DNA of 64,000 nt from Agapetus fuscipes (lineage: Eukaryota > Arthropoda > Insecta > Trichoptera > Glossosomatidae): contig OX637363.1 in NCBI GenBank assembly GCA_951799405.1, forward strand, positions 5,332,001 to 5,396,000. The letters are read 5' to 3'. The first letter of the stretch is position 1; each line of letters begins with the position of its first letter. The notes under the pieces are model-generated. The model was not told the origin of the DNA, did no database searches, and was given only the letters and a program-made list of their open reading frames with translations. This document shows, piece after piece, positions 30,801-38,262 of the stretch. Both the position numbers and the translations under genes were made by a program.

Positions 30801-33131
30801 AAAGTATTCCGTTCTGGCTATTTGCTACTACGTATTGCTACATGGTGCGTATGTAGCAAATAAATTCAGAATCGAAAAGGTTAAGCAGACTTCAATCTGT
30901 GCTTAATGCTGCGGCACGATTGGTCTGAAATTTAAAAATTACTGAGCACATCACACCCTCACTCAGGGATCAGCTTCATTGGTTGAAAATAAAGGAGAGG
31001 GTGAAGTACAAGGTCTGCTTAACTGTATTTAAGTCCTCGCAGAACATTGCACCATTGTATGTCTCAGAGCTATGTGTGGGGGACACAGTAGAGGGTAGGC
31101 GGCGGACTTTAAGATCTGCATGCAGGACTGCTGTCAATAGACTCAGGGTTTCCCGCAGAAGCAACGACCAATTATTTGGATCGTGCCTTTTGAATGAATT
31201 AATGAATTGAAAGAGGTACCTATATCAGTATAGGGAAAAATGGAGGCAGATCTGCAGAGGCTCTGGCCACCCATAGTGGAATAGCGACAGAGAGTTACAG
31301 TTACTTTTCCATTGCGGGCCTTCTGCTTTGGAATGCCTTACCACACGAGCTGAGACCTGTGCAGAGTCTAAATGTTTGTAAATCAGGATTGAAGACATAT
31401 CTATTCAAAAGAGGCTAAGGCTCTGCAGTGCCCTTGGGTGAAATCACAAAACGGCACAAAAATATTGTCAAATTACTATTATTATTATTATTAAGTATTT
31501 ATGTTCCTAATTCTCAAATATGTTGTTTGTCGCAGATCCTAAAGAGTACATACTGCAAGACCGAAAAGGGGAGAAAGCATACAATGTTCGCCTCCACCAA
31601 CTATCGGAAGGTTCCGGCTTTCTTGAAGGGCACTGTGTTTACATCAGTCCAGGAGTGCAGCCCCCGCCTCAGCAACTGCAAGGTGACATTTTGCTTCTTT
31701 TATTTGTCATTGTAGATCCATTGCTGAAAATGTATCCTCCACTCATCTCTGTCCTTAGCTCCCTCCATCTATTTTCTTGCCTGGGCTGGAAGTCCCATCA
31801 CCACAGTAGATCCTACCTACCGAATATCATTCAGATTAGTATAAAGCCAAGATGGCCGCAAACGAACAGCTGATTAATCTTCATAAATATTACCGATATT
31901 CGCTAGGTAGGAATTACCGTGGTCATGAGACTTCCAGCCCTGGGCCTTCCCCACTTTTTCTTCCTGTTCTGGCTCCCGCTTTACAACTTCATTGTCAATT
32001 TGGAGCATATTCTGGCATCCAGCATGTGCTCCAAATGTCCAGTCCGGTCGATAGCTCAAGTGGTAGAGTGCTTGCATTCCATGCCGAAAGCTCGGGTTCG
32101 AATCCCACCGAGGGTGTCAGAAATGATTTCCCGTTTCGGTGTTTATTTCAAACCCCAAAATAAAAAACCGGCAAGGTTTACTCAGCCTTCACAAGAAATG
32201 AGTACCAGCACTCTCGGGAGCTGGGAAACCTCCACTTCAACTGAAGTGGTTGGCGTAAGGCCGGCCCCCTTACCTTTAAAAATAAATAGGTTCAACTCGC
32301 CACATGCGACCCCTTCGGGGATAACGCGGCAAGAAGTTACACTATATGTGTAGCTTAGATGCCACCAGATGCCACCAGCATATTGCAGATCCATTTCAAG
32401 GCAACCAATCTCTTGACTGCATCATTGGGTTTGTTATCTCTCTCATCCTCTTTAATAAATTGCCGCACTCAAGGTTTCACTAGGGCATGTATGTAATTTA
32501 AATTTTTTATTTAATTTAACTATGTTTAATTTTAATTTGATTTTAAGTTTGTTAATTATTTCAATTTCATTTCAAGAAAGAATATAGCTCTATAGCTATA
32601 AAAATTAAGAAGAAGAAGACGTTTTCTGTGTCAATTTTGTATGTAAAATCTCTCTGTTGTACCGATCTCCGACCGGTTAGGTTGTGTTGTGGCGTCTGTA
32701 AATTTTGACTAATACATGGCGTGTTAAAAAACAGTGACTTTGATTTCTGCGAGTTGCCGTCCTCTCCGGTGTTCCTCCTTTATCCTGACTCCCAATCCCC
32801 GTCCGGATTCCTACCAATGTGTTTCTTTGAATTTAGAAACAAACATACTATACCCGACTTCTATCTCAAATATTTGGAGAAGTATTGCCCTTCATTAAAC
32901 AAGTGTTTATTGTGTTTTATAGATATTGTTGAAGCTGGTGGAGGTCGCGCAGTATTGCTGGGCCCGCGGGGATCCGTCCCTTCCGCTGCGCCCCCGGGCA
33001 CCTTCAGTGTGAGCTGCACGGCTGACCGCAGCCTCTGGAGACTTCTCCCAGCGCCCGTGTGCTCAACAGAGGTGCTCCTGACCGCTGCCCTGCAACACCG
33101 GCTGCAACTGCACAAACACCGACTACAATAA
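18822..33131 (+). CDS. MDC1: MDC1 / Mutator-2-like DNA-damage checkpoint mediator (9 exons, complete)
   Basis: Nuclear scaffold that in other animals reads phosphorylated H2A.X/H2Av at DNA breaks. Join 18822-18851, 20122-20220, 21276-21368, 24373-24462, 25251-25346, 26395-28726, 29440-29586, 31536-31682, 32923-33131: 1081 codons including stop, with GT/AG borders and matching phases. Order: short acidic start; FHA fold (about 11-104, LTLGRAATCDITL, HHGDKLQLG); acidic Ser/Thr patch (137-157); 17 TQ dipeptides (about 200-492); acidic and basic linkers; Lys-rich tandem repeats (about 755-853); BRCT1 (RTAKFLVSAARGIPIVSPAW, NKAG); the MDC1-type link GVQPPPQQ; BRCT2 to the end. BRCT1 plus GVQPPP is diagnostic of MDC1 over other FHA/BRCT proteins. 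Oddities: degenerate FHA phosphothreonine pocket, and a stop codon inside AATAAA. TQ sites are probable ATM/ATR-type kinase targets (inference). Confidence 0.92.
19235..19443 (+). pseudogene. RTE-like LINE 3' end joined to Rep-A
   Basis: NKRRACMKKVMTLEEMKAVC KDRNKWRLICNVGG-stop, then about 100 bp of AT-rich 3' UTR running directly into a Rep-A copy. Confidence 0.75.
19444..19580 (+). repeat. Rep-A copy, 3'-truncated, fused to RTE-like 3' UTR
   Basis: Same upstream junction as the copies at 28987 and 44895. Confidence 0.82.
19903..19980 (+). repeat. SINE tail T2 fragment
   Basis: CACCTCTGCGGCACTACAAC through AGGATTTCT, no head. Confidence 0.75.
20122..20220 (+). CDS. MDC1: MDC1-like exon 2: FHA beta strands with LGR motif
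   Basis: Encodes LRPGVLTLGRAATCDITLQG, the glycine/arginine core of an FHA domain. Polypyrimidine tract plus TTTTTCAG acceptor; donor CAG|GTAACA. Confidence 0.9.
20262..20472 (-). repeat. Rep-A copy
   Basis: MDC1-like intron 2, 42 bp after exon 2. Confidence 0.82.
20495..20905. mobile_element. TIR-C DNA transposon, truncated, with nested RTE-like 3' end
   Basis: Right part of TIR-C ending CCTTTCAACCGTCGATATGG. The left end is missing, abutting Rep-A and SINE tail sequence. In MDC1-like intron 2. Confidence 0.75.
20653..20840 (+). pseudogene. RTE-like LINE 3' end inserted in TIR-C
   Basis: EIAKDWNLQSENKRRVCMKK, EMKVVCKDRKKWRRICGGTG HP-stop, then an (ACAGT)n tail. Same subfamily as 53335-55445. 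It interrupts a TIR-C copy between 20645 and 20840. Confidence 0.85.
20968..21212 (+). repeat. Rep-A copy
   Basis: GTTTGG subfamily, small deletion near the 5' end. Confidence 0.82.
21276..21368 (+). CDS. MDC1: MDC1-like exon 3: FHA middle
   Basis: Encodes GMAQLHAVLCVRDKTTITLL and ends KLNE. The FHA histidine is present, but the usual Ser three residues before it is not. Confidence 0.88.
21556..21960 (-). pseudogene. L2/CR1-type LINE 3' fragment
   Basis: Encodes LRFPERVVYRVCLMVYKAVN, GDRAFRFTGPMEWNRLPPNV to a stop. Its 3' end (21556-21605, GAGGTGTGACACACACAAAA then GGCGCT) is shared with tail T3 of local SINEs. Confidence 0.87.
22205..22463 (-). repeat. Rep-A copy
   Basis: Complete GATTG subfamily. 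Confidence 0.85.
22662..23152 (+). mobile_element. SINE dimer, head + body + S2
   Basis: Complete, box B GGTTTGAATCC; MDC1-like intron 3. Confidence 0.87.
23668..24334. mobile_element. piggyBac-type MITE (667 bp) in MDC1-like intron 3
   Basis: Ends CCCTTTTAGTGCCA and TGGCACTGAAAGGG, flanked by TTAA (23664-23667, 24335-24338). No transposase frame. Confidence 0.85.
24373..24462 (+). CDS. MDC1: MDC1-like exon 4: FHA end
   Basis: Encodes VNVHLHHGDKLQLGELHATI, the closing strands of the FHA fold (GD..LG). Phase 0 at both ends. Confidence 0.88.
24628..25210. mobile_element. TIR-C DNA transposon, copy with nested SINE, in MDC1-like intron 4
   Basis: About 33-bp inverted ends (ATCGACAGTTAAAAGGCAAT / ATAGACGGTTAAAAGGCAGT). 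A SINE monomer fragment (24942-25090) interrupts it. It preserves the empty TTAA site used by piggyBac at 4407. Confidence 0.8.
24942..25090 (-). mobile_element. SINE S2 3' part
   Basis: S2 end nested in TIR-C. Confidence 0.75.
25251..25346 (+). CDS. MDC1: MDC1-like exon 5: linker
   Basis: 32 codons of Ser/Pro/Asp-rich linker, from EDCDTVMTPVSS to PQSDSE. Acceptor TGTTTCAG, donor GAG|GTAACA, phase 0. Confidence 0.82.
25375..25740 (-). pseudogene. L2/CR1-type LINE 3' fragment, degenerate
   Basis: Minus strand contains VFGDKAFKAAATMTWNAIPA and SLRELDLERLFKR, then a 3' hairpin AAGCGCCTTTGTAGTGAC..GACGCTATACAAAT. Confidence 0.75.
25799..26025 (+). repeat. Rep-A copy, 5' end missing
   Basis: GTTTGG subfamily; MDC1-like intron 5. 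Confidence 0.82.
26055..26170 (-). mobile_element. SINE body end plus tail T2
   Basis: T2 with A-run remnant, then the body end CGAGCTTGGTCGTCGCTAC. Confidence 0.75.
26395..28726 (+). CDS. MDC1: MDC1-like exon 6: TQ cluster, Lys-rich repeats and start of BRCT1
   Basis: A 2.3 kb exon of 777 codons plus one base. It opens with SEDEKDLDHQDSGEETDCED, a casein-kinase-2-like acidic Ser/Thr patch reminiscent of the SDT repeats of vertebrate MDC1 (inference). It then carries repeated units of the form APSPPYYCDTQ, (E/D)ILMDLNPTQ and LNTQQVLNGSFK. One unit holds TQAF, fitting the TQxF form known from RNF8 recruitment. The C-terminal part is Lys/Ser-rich, with tandem 23-25-residue repeats around KSLNVKQKSTSQ. 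It ends SLEGIVVCL, the first strand of BRCT1. Confidence 0.92.
28251..28545 (+). repeat. Coding minisatellite in MDC1-like exon 6
   Basis: About four tandem copies of a 69-75 bp unit keep the frame and encode KSLNVKQKSTSQ(S)KLDASTSAET. Neighbouring copies are nearly identical, with in-frame loss of the SK codons, which suggests recent unequal exchange or slippage. Confidence 0.88.
28806..28986 (+). pseudogene. RTE-like LINE 3' end joined to Rep-A
   Basis: Near-copy of 19235-19443 (MTLEEMKEV.KDRKKWQLIC with a frameshift), the same 3' UTR and the same junction to Rep-A. In MDC1-like intron 6, just after exon 6. Confidence 0.75.
28987..29243 (+). repeat. Rep-A copy fused to RTE-like 3' UTR
   Basis: Complete, tail ATTAGATTAG. 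Confidence 0.85.
29440..29586 (+). CDS. MDC1: MDC1-like exon 7: BRCT1 core
   Basis: Encodes GGSVAERGGTVLVTSRICRT then AKFLVSAARGIPIVSPAWVQ and NKAGKFL. The NKAG lysine aligns with the conserved KAG lysine of MDC1 BRCT1, part of the phosphoserine-binding face in the family. Phase 1 in and out. Confidence 0.93.
29762..30112 (+). pseudogene. L2/CR1-type LINE 3' fragment
   Basis: Encodes LRSAETGAKSKIEEPIRSVN and GERAFAVAGLLAWNHLPHHV, then GCGCCCTTGGAGTGACT..CGCTATAAAAAATCATC. Its last about 170 bp nearly match 61985-62165. Confidence 0.82.
30185..30885. mobile_element. piggyBac-like MITE in MDC1-like intron 7
   Basis: TTAA-CCCTTTGGCTGCGGCT at the left, CGAAAAGG-TTAA at the right. Shares the AAAAAGTATTC..CTGGCTATTTG right part with 10345-10656. 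Confidence 0.6.
30890..31465 (+). pseudogene. L2/CR1-type LINE 3' fragment interrupted by an RTE-like 3' end
   Basis: Encodes HITPSLRDQLHWLKIKERVK and LYVSELC..RRRTLRSACR. It is interrupted at about 31205-31300 by an RTE-like 3' end (GSGHP-like), then resumes IAGLLLWNALPHELRPVQS. Confidence 0.75.
31536..31682 (+). CDS. MDC1: MDC1-like exon 8: BRCT1-BRCT2 linker
   Basis: Encodes DPKEYILQDRKGEKAYNVRL and FLEGHCVYISPGVQPPPQQL. The YI(S/T)PGVQPPP block is the clearest MDC1 signature in the gene. Confidence 0.94.
31781..31943. mobile_element. MITE with GGGCTGGAAGTC ends, MDC1-like intron 8
   Basis: Inverted arms of about 50 bp, CTGGGCTGGAAGTC..GACTTCCAGCCCTGG, with CTACCGAATATCG at the inner part of each arm. 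Confidence 0.75.
32043..32357 (+). mobile_element. SINE S2 monomer, long form
   Basis: Independent monomer with box A GATAGCTCAAGTGG and box B GGTTCGAATCCC, so S2 is a SINE in its own right. Confidence 0.87.
32923..33131 (+). CDS. MDC1: MDC1-like exon 9: BRCT2 and stop
   Basis: Encodes the short second BRCT (IVEAGGGRAVLLGPRGS to VCSTEVLLTAALQHRLQL) and stops after HKHRLQ. Acceptor TTTTATAG, phase 1. Confidence 0.9.
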
Positions 33132-33132
33132 A
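33127..33132 (+). terminator. Poly(A) signal AATAAA overlapping the MDC1-like stop codon
   Basis: The TAA stop lies inside AATAAA. If this hexamer is used, the 3' UTR would be only about 15-30 nt. No nearer alternative was noticed. Confidence 0.5.
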
Positions 33133-33183
33133 CAACACTATGAGTCATTCCGTGTCAGATCAACAGAATTTGATGAAATGTTC

Positions 33184-33310
33184 CTCGGCTTATAGCTTGG
33201 TGTACGGTTGACCACCCATGCTGTAGAAAATGGTCCACTTTGCCAATGTCGGTCCTGTTTTAGGGAAGGTCGGCAAGAGTTGAAGAGGGTGTATGTTCAT
33301 TTGATCTTAT
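33184..33310 (+). repeat. Rep-A copy, truncated
   Basis: Begins 50 bp after the MDC1-like stop codon. Confidence 0.8.
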
Positions 33311-33434
33311 CTAATCTCAACCCATCTCAATCTTAGCTATTTTACGTGTGTTGAGATTGTTGGGTTGTTGTGGATGCTGGGCAGTGCCTCATCGGTCCAA
33401 GGCCTCACAATATGCTGTGAAGCTAATAATCTAC

Positions 33435-33905
33435 CTAATCTAATCTAAGTTGCAAAGATATGGTACATTGGGGATTTACATTATGTGCATTTTCACAAAC
33501 AGACACGTACAAGTTCGCGCTTGCACATGCCGCATGTGAAGATCAATCTCAAATAATCAATCATCAAGCTAAAACTCAAATCTCAAATGGACATACACCC
33601 TGCAACTCTTGCTGTCCTTCCCTGAAACAGGGGTGACATTGGCAAAGTGAACCATTTTTTATAGCATGGGTGGTGGTAACGTGAAGCTACAACATCAATC
33701 TCAAATAATCAATCATCAAGCTAAAACTCAAATCTCAAATGGACATACACCCTGCAACTCTTGCTGTCCTTCCCAGAAACAGGGGTGACATTGGCAAAGT
33801 GAACCATTTTTTATAGCATGGGTGGTGGTAACTTGTACGTGTCTGCATGTGAAAATGCATGGAATGTGAATCCCAATGTTACATATCATTGCAACTTAGA
33901 TTAGT
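33435..33905 (-). repeat. Rep-A cluster with 152-bp tandem duplication
   Basis: A minus copy whose middle is duplicated at a 152-bp period (33544 and 33696), then a plus-strand tail fragment (33836-33905). Confidence 0.8.
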
Positions 33906-34071
33906 GGTCAGCCTCCTACCAACCTACAACTCAAGGAACATGGTGATTCCAAAATACATACGGGTAAGGTTTTTTTGACCGATTTTGGAAAACTTAACAA
34001 AACTGTAATTTTTATACTGTTTGAGATACATATTTTGTAAAAAAATTACAGTTTTCTTAAATTCTCTAACA

Positions 34072-34657
34072 CAGAGTTTTTCAACCTGTGGGTTGCGACC
34101 CCCTGGGGGGTCGCGGAGCCTCTGTAGGGGGGTCGCGAGAGGTCGAGAAAACTTCAGTTTTTATATACAACATATAATTTGTGAGACTTAAATAAAAAGT
34201 CCATAAGAGTTACAATTATTATATTAAATTAAAACGCAAAAAAAAAAAACGCAACTAAGCTACACATATAGTGTAACTTCTTGCCATGTTATCCCCGAAG
34301 GGGTCGCATGTGGCGAGTTGAACCTATTTATTTTTACAGGTAAGGGGGCCGGCCTTACGCCAACCACTTCAGTTGAAGTGGGAATTTCCCAGCTCCCGAG
34401 GGGGCTGGTACTCATTTCTTGTAAAGGCTGAGTAAACCTCGCCGGTATTTATATTATGGGGTTTGAAATACACACCGAAATTGGAAATCATTTCTGACAC
34501 CCTCCTCGGTGGGATTCGAACCCGAGCTCACGGGGTAGAATGCAAGCACTCTACCAACTGAGCTATCGACCGAATATATTAAAAAAAGGGTTGGGGGGTC
34601 GCGAAATATTTTTTGATACTAGGGGGGTCGTGTCATGAAAAAGGTTGAAAAACACTG
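34072..34657. mobile_element. hAT element with CAGNGTTTTTCAACCT ends, carrying a SINE
   Basis: Ends CAGAGTTTTTCAACCTGTGG and, reversed, CAGTGTTTTTCAACCTTTTT. 8-bp duplication CTCTAACA (34064-34071, 34658-34665). The ends resemble SPIN/Charlie-like hAT families. A minus-strand SINE (34248-34572) lies inside. Confidence 0.88.
34248..34572 (-). mobile_element. SINE S2 monomer inside hAT
   Basis: Long form, flanked by an ATATTAAA-like duplication. Confidence 0.85.
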
Positions 34658-34960
34658 CTCTAACACAACCATCATTTCATCAAATCCTGAGGTGGTCGAG
34701 TCAATTTTTTGACAAAAGTGTGTTGATCTGGCTCAGAATTCCTCCACTGTTTCTCTCTCCTGCAGCACAAATTGAGCATTGGTCTTCTCGAAGTGTCAAG
34801 TGTCTGTCTCTAACAGTTTGATAAGATTTTGTATAGAAGTAAAAAATAAAATTATGAACCATTTTGTAAAGAAGAACAGGTTTCTCTATAATAATCTACA
34901 AATATTTGATACTTATACATATTATTATTTGTTTGTAAAATGTTATTTGTTGTGTATGTT

Positions 34961-35565
34961 CCTAGACTTATACGTTGGTATGCGGCTGACCACCCATGCT
35001 GTAGAAAATCTTTCACTTTGCCAATGTCACCCCCTGTTCCAGGGAAGGTCGGCAAGAGTTGCAGGGTGTATGTTCATTTGAGATTTGGGTTTTTATTAGT
35101 GATGCAACGAATAGTGTATTCAGTCATCCACCGAATAACGAATATTCGGCATGGAGCCCAACCGAATACCGAATATTCAGCGGATTATTCAATGGCTGTC
35201 ACAGCTAACAATGTAGGATTTATTCACGAAATGCTGTTTTCAAATGCTTGACTTTTTTTTAAACTCAGATTACACCACACAATGGTAATGGAGAGAGCAT
35301 CGGAATTCTTAGTCTTTTCTTTCAAATTGGTATTCGGCACACCAAATATTCGGTCAACATGCTACTATTCAATATTCGGCCGAATAGTGAAAACGTAGCT
35401 GAACACCGATTAGTTACCAAATATTTGTTACAACACTAGTTTTATATTGTTAAGACCACATGCGGCATGTTTAAGTGCAAACTCATAGGTGTCTGCTTGT
35501 GAAAATGCATATAATGTGAATCCCCAATGTCACAAATCTTTGCAACTTACATTAGATTAGAACTA
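34961..35565 (+). repeat. Rep-A copy split by hAT MITE
   Basis: Upstream TTTGTTGTGTATGTTCC is the end of the RTE-like 3' UTR. Confidence 0.82.
35097..35438. mobile_element. hAT-type MITE (342 bp) inside Rep-A
   Basis: Ends TAGTGATGCAACGAATA and, reversed, TAGTGTTGTAACAAATA. Flanks GTTTTTAT/GTTTTAT fit an 8-bp duplication that lost one T. The interior is full of CGAATATTCGG palindromes. The interrupted Rep-A is 34961-35096 and 35439-35565. Confidence 0.82.
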
Positions 35566-35776
35566 AGTTGCAAAGATAAACATTTAAAAAAAATTGTATT
35601 AAACGCATGCCCACAAAAAGACAAATTAAATTCCAAACCTCAAATGAACTTATATAACCCTGCAACTTTTGCTGACCTTCTCTGAAACACTGAAACAGGG
35701 GTGACTTTGGCAAAGTGAAGCATTTTTACAGTATGGGTGGTCAGCCTCATACCAACCTATAAGTCAAGGAATACAA
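35566..35776 (-). repeat. Rep-A copy
   Basis: Degenerate; tail to tail with the previous copy. Confidence 0.78.
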
Positions 35777-35784
35777 ATAATAAA

Positions 35785-36062
35785 CTTTTTAAAGTTTGTG
35801 TATTCACACAGTGAAAATTCATTTTTATAAATAATTATAAAAAATTATAAAAAACACAGAGTTTTATTTTCACAAATTGAGTATTTATTTCAACCTCAAG
35901 TACTTTCGACTTATTCACGTCATTATCAAGAGGATACTCTTGATAATGACGTGAGGATACTCTTGATAATGACGTGAATAAGTCGAAAGTACTTGAGGTT
36001 GAAATAAATACTCAATTTGTGAAAATAAAACTCTGTGTTTTTTATAATTTTTTATAATTATT
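35785..36062. mobile_element. Penelope-type foldback (paired terminal repeats, no coding)
   Basis: Perfect 103-bp inverted arms (35830-35932 and 35960-36062) around a short spacer, with a 45-bp tail on the left (35785-35829). Flanked by 13-bp duplications TACAAATAATAAA (35772-35784, 36063-36075). The tail-arm-arm layout matches the coding element at 47633-49376 without the RT gene. Confidence 0.85.
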
Positions 36063-36317
36063 TACAAATAATAAAATATATTTAAGTATATAAAAAAAAC
36101 AACAGAGCCTTCTAAAGAACTTACAAATTGTCTTGATGACCGTGTAATTAGTTCACTATTTTATAGTTCCATAAGGGTTCCTCTGCAGTTCTTATTCCAG
36201 TCCATCCTTGAATACGCTGCATCGTTAGAGCTCGTTCCCACTCGTCGGGTGTCGGATCCGTATATTAATCGGAGGTTCCAGTGGCAGAACATTTCGGACG
36301 AAATCGGTTTCCAATAA

Positions 36318-37065
36318 GTGTTAAACATATCTGGATCAGAAATCGTTCCTACAAAATGTGTCAAGCTGCTAGGAGTGCATCTTGATCACTGTCTGACCAT
36401 GAAGAAACAAATCAGCACCACGGTCAGTTCCGGCTACTATGGTTTACGACAGCTGAAATATATTAAAAAATATCTACCGTTGGAAGCTAAAAGGTCACTC
36501 GTCAACGCTTTTGTAGTATCCAAAGTGGACTACTGTAATGGCATTTATGCAGCCCAACCACAGTGTGAATTAAGTCGGTTGCAGTCAGTAATGAATGCAG
36601 GCGCGCGGCTTATATTCAACCAAACCAAACACTGTCACATAACTCCGCTTTTGGAGCGACTCCACTGGCTGAGGTTTCCTCAACGCGTCAAATTTAAACT
36701 TGGCCTTATCACATACAAAGCTCTCCATGATGCAGCTCCTTTCTACATCCAAGAGCTGATTGTCTCAAAAGTCTTGAGCTCAAGGGAGCAAACACTAAGA
36801 TCAGCAGAGAACGGAGCGGAAACCCTGCTAAATGAACCTAGAAGAAAAATTGCCACTGTTTTCGGAGACCGTGCTTTTGCGGTGGCCGGCCCTGCGACCT
36901 GGAATCATCTACCACCAGAAATCCGGAGGTCTAAGACGATTGAGGACCTAAAGAGGAGGATGAAGACATTTTTCTTCGCCCAGTAAAAAATAAAAAAAGC
37001 GCCCTTGGAGTGACATTGAGTTACGAAACGGCGCTGAAAAGGAAATCATCATAATCATCAATAGC
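36318..37065 (+). pseudogene. L2/CR1-type LINE, C-terminal RT region and 3' end
   Basis: 222-codon open frame without stops: VKLLGVHLDHCLTMKKQIST, NAFVVSKVDYCNGIYAAQPQ, HITPLLERLHWLRFPQRVKF, GDRAFAVAGPATWNHLPPEI, ending RMKTFFFAQ. Followed by a 3' hairpin of the form GCGCC..GGCGCT and a CATCAT-like tail. The longest and best preserved of eight such fragments here; the 5' part is missing. Confidence 0.9.
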
Positions 37066-37074
37066 TTCATATAG

Positions 37075-37214
37075 GTCGCACCATGTAAAAAGAACGCTGA
37101 GGGGAAGTGGAGGGGGGTGCGTTTGCGCATGGGTTACAGTCATGCAAGTACCAAAAAGTCCGCTAAATCGCCCACTGCACAGCTCGCCGCCAGCGTTCTT
37201 TTTACATGGCGCGA
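37075..37214. mobile_element. Short MITE, ends (G)CNCCATGTAAAAAGAACGCT
   Basis: About 25-bp inverted ends at 37077 and 37213. Superfamily unknown. Confidence 0.6.
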
Positions 37215-37221
37215 GCTCTAC

Positions 37222-37450
37222 CAGTGGCGAAGGGTGCCATACAACTTGATTCCCATAGGTTTCCCTTTTAAAATGAGGCAAAAATGATAATAAAGTAGAC
37301 TGCATGGTTTCAATGGGGAAAAAATATGTATTGTTTCTTTGGTTTTAAATGTATTTTTTTACTTTGTGCCTATATTTTTTACCTACTTTGTTGCCTCATT
37401 TTAAAAAGGAAGCTGATGGGAATTGAGTTGTATGTCACCCTTCGCCACTG
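37222..37450. mobile_element. hAT-like MITE (229 bp) with long inverted repeats
   Basis: Arms of about 60 bp starting CAGTGGCGAAGGGTG. The 8-bp flanks do not match convincingly. Part of a MITE nest at 36227-37520. Confidence 0.72.
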
Positions 37451-37854
37451 CTTCATACATAATGTTCTGCCACTGGAACCTCCGATTGATATACGGATCC
37501 GACAAGTGGGAATGAGCTCTAACAAGCCTTTTATTGACATTTAGTTTATAAGAATATATATGCCAGGGTTATAGCCGCGGGGGCCAAGAGGGCTGATCTT
37601 TCTAGCGTGTTTCGAATGGAACAACGTTGGTTCGATCCCCGCTTGGGTCACTTGACTTTAACTTTGACCCTGGTTCAACAGATGTTATTGGGTAATTATT
37701 ATTTAATAATTCATTAATAATAAACAATAATGAATTATTAAATGATGATATTAATACCTGTTTCTGGCCAGGCAGAATAGGTTGGTGAATTGCATTCCTC
37801 TTCACAAATCTATTTTAAAAAATTAAAAAAAATGTTACAAATCAATTTTTTTTT

Positions 37855-38262
37855 TTTTTTTTAAGAAATCCTGTGCGGGAGACTCCCTAGATTCTAAAGA
37901 CTCTAGGGGTCTATGACGCTTGTAGTGCCGCAGAGGTGTACGAGCTTGGTCGTCGCTACAAAGCGCCAATACTCAAGCAAGACCCAGTTGCTGTAAGGCT
38001 GGATGGACCTTTGGTGACCGGTCATTGGTAAAGGTTTATGAATTTTTTTCAACCCAGCGAAGAGCACATTCGAAATATAAATGGTATATTTTTGTGCTCC
38101 GCCGGGATCCGAATCCACAACCTTCCATTTACGAGTCCGAAGTGTTGCCACTACGGACCACGGACCGGTCTAAGATGCCAACGACACGCGGTGTACCTGA
38201 GCGGTTACCCATCCAAGCACTGACCACGCCCAATGTTGCTTAACTTCGGTGATCTATGGGAA
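37855..38262 (-). mobile_element. Composite SINE: 5S rRNA + tRNA-like head + body + tail T2
   Basis: Read on the minus strand: 5S-derived part (38177-38262: CACCGAAGTTAAGCA, TTGGGCGTGG, CTTGGATGGGTAACCGCTCA, CACCGCGTGTCGTTGGC), then tRNA-like head with GTAGTGGCAACACTTCGG and GGATTCGGATCCC, body, and T2 (CTCTGCGGCACTACAA..AGGATTTCTTAAAAA). Confidence 0.85.

Larger units (their letters stand above)
36227..37520. mobile_element. Outer inverted-repeat element of the 36-37.5 kb nest
   Basis: About 60-bp inverted ends (36227-36295, 37461-37520; AGAGCTCATTCCCACTTGTC and onward) enclose the L2/CR1 LINE and two MITEs. The superfamily is not assigned. Confidence 0.65.

Noticed and set aside
32043..32115. 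tRNA gene call at SINE heads (also 412, 16815, 22665, 42249)
   Set aside because: Box A and B are present, but the 5' and 3' acceptor strands do not pair and the anticodon stem is broken. Each is followed by a conserved SINE body, so they are tRNA-derived retroposons.
38177..38262. Functional 5S rRNA gene
   Set aside because: It lacks the first 20-30 nt, has many substitutions and is fused to a SINE in all three copies.
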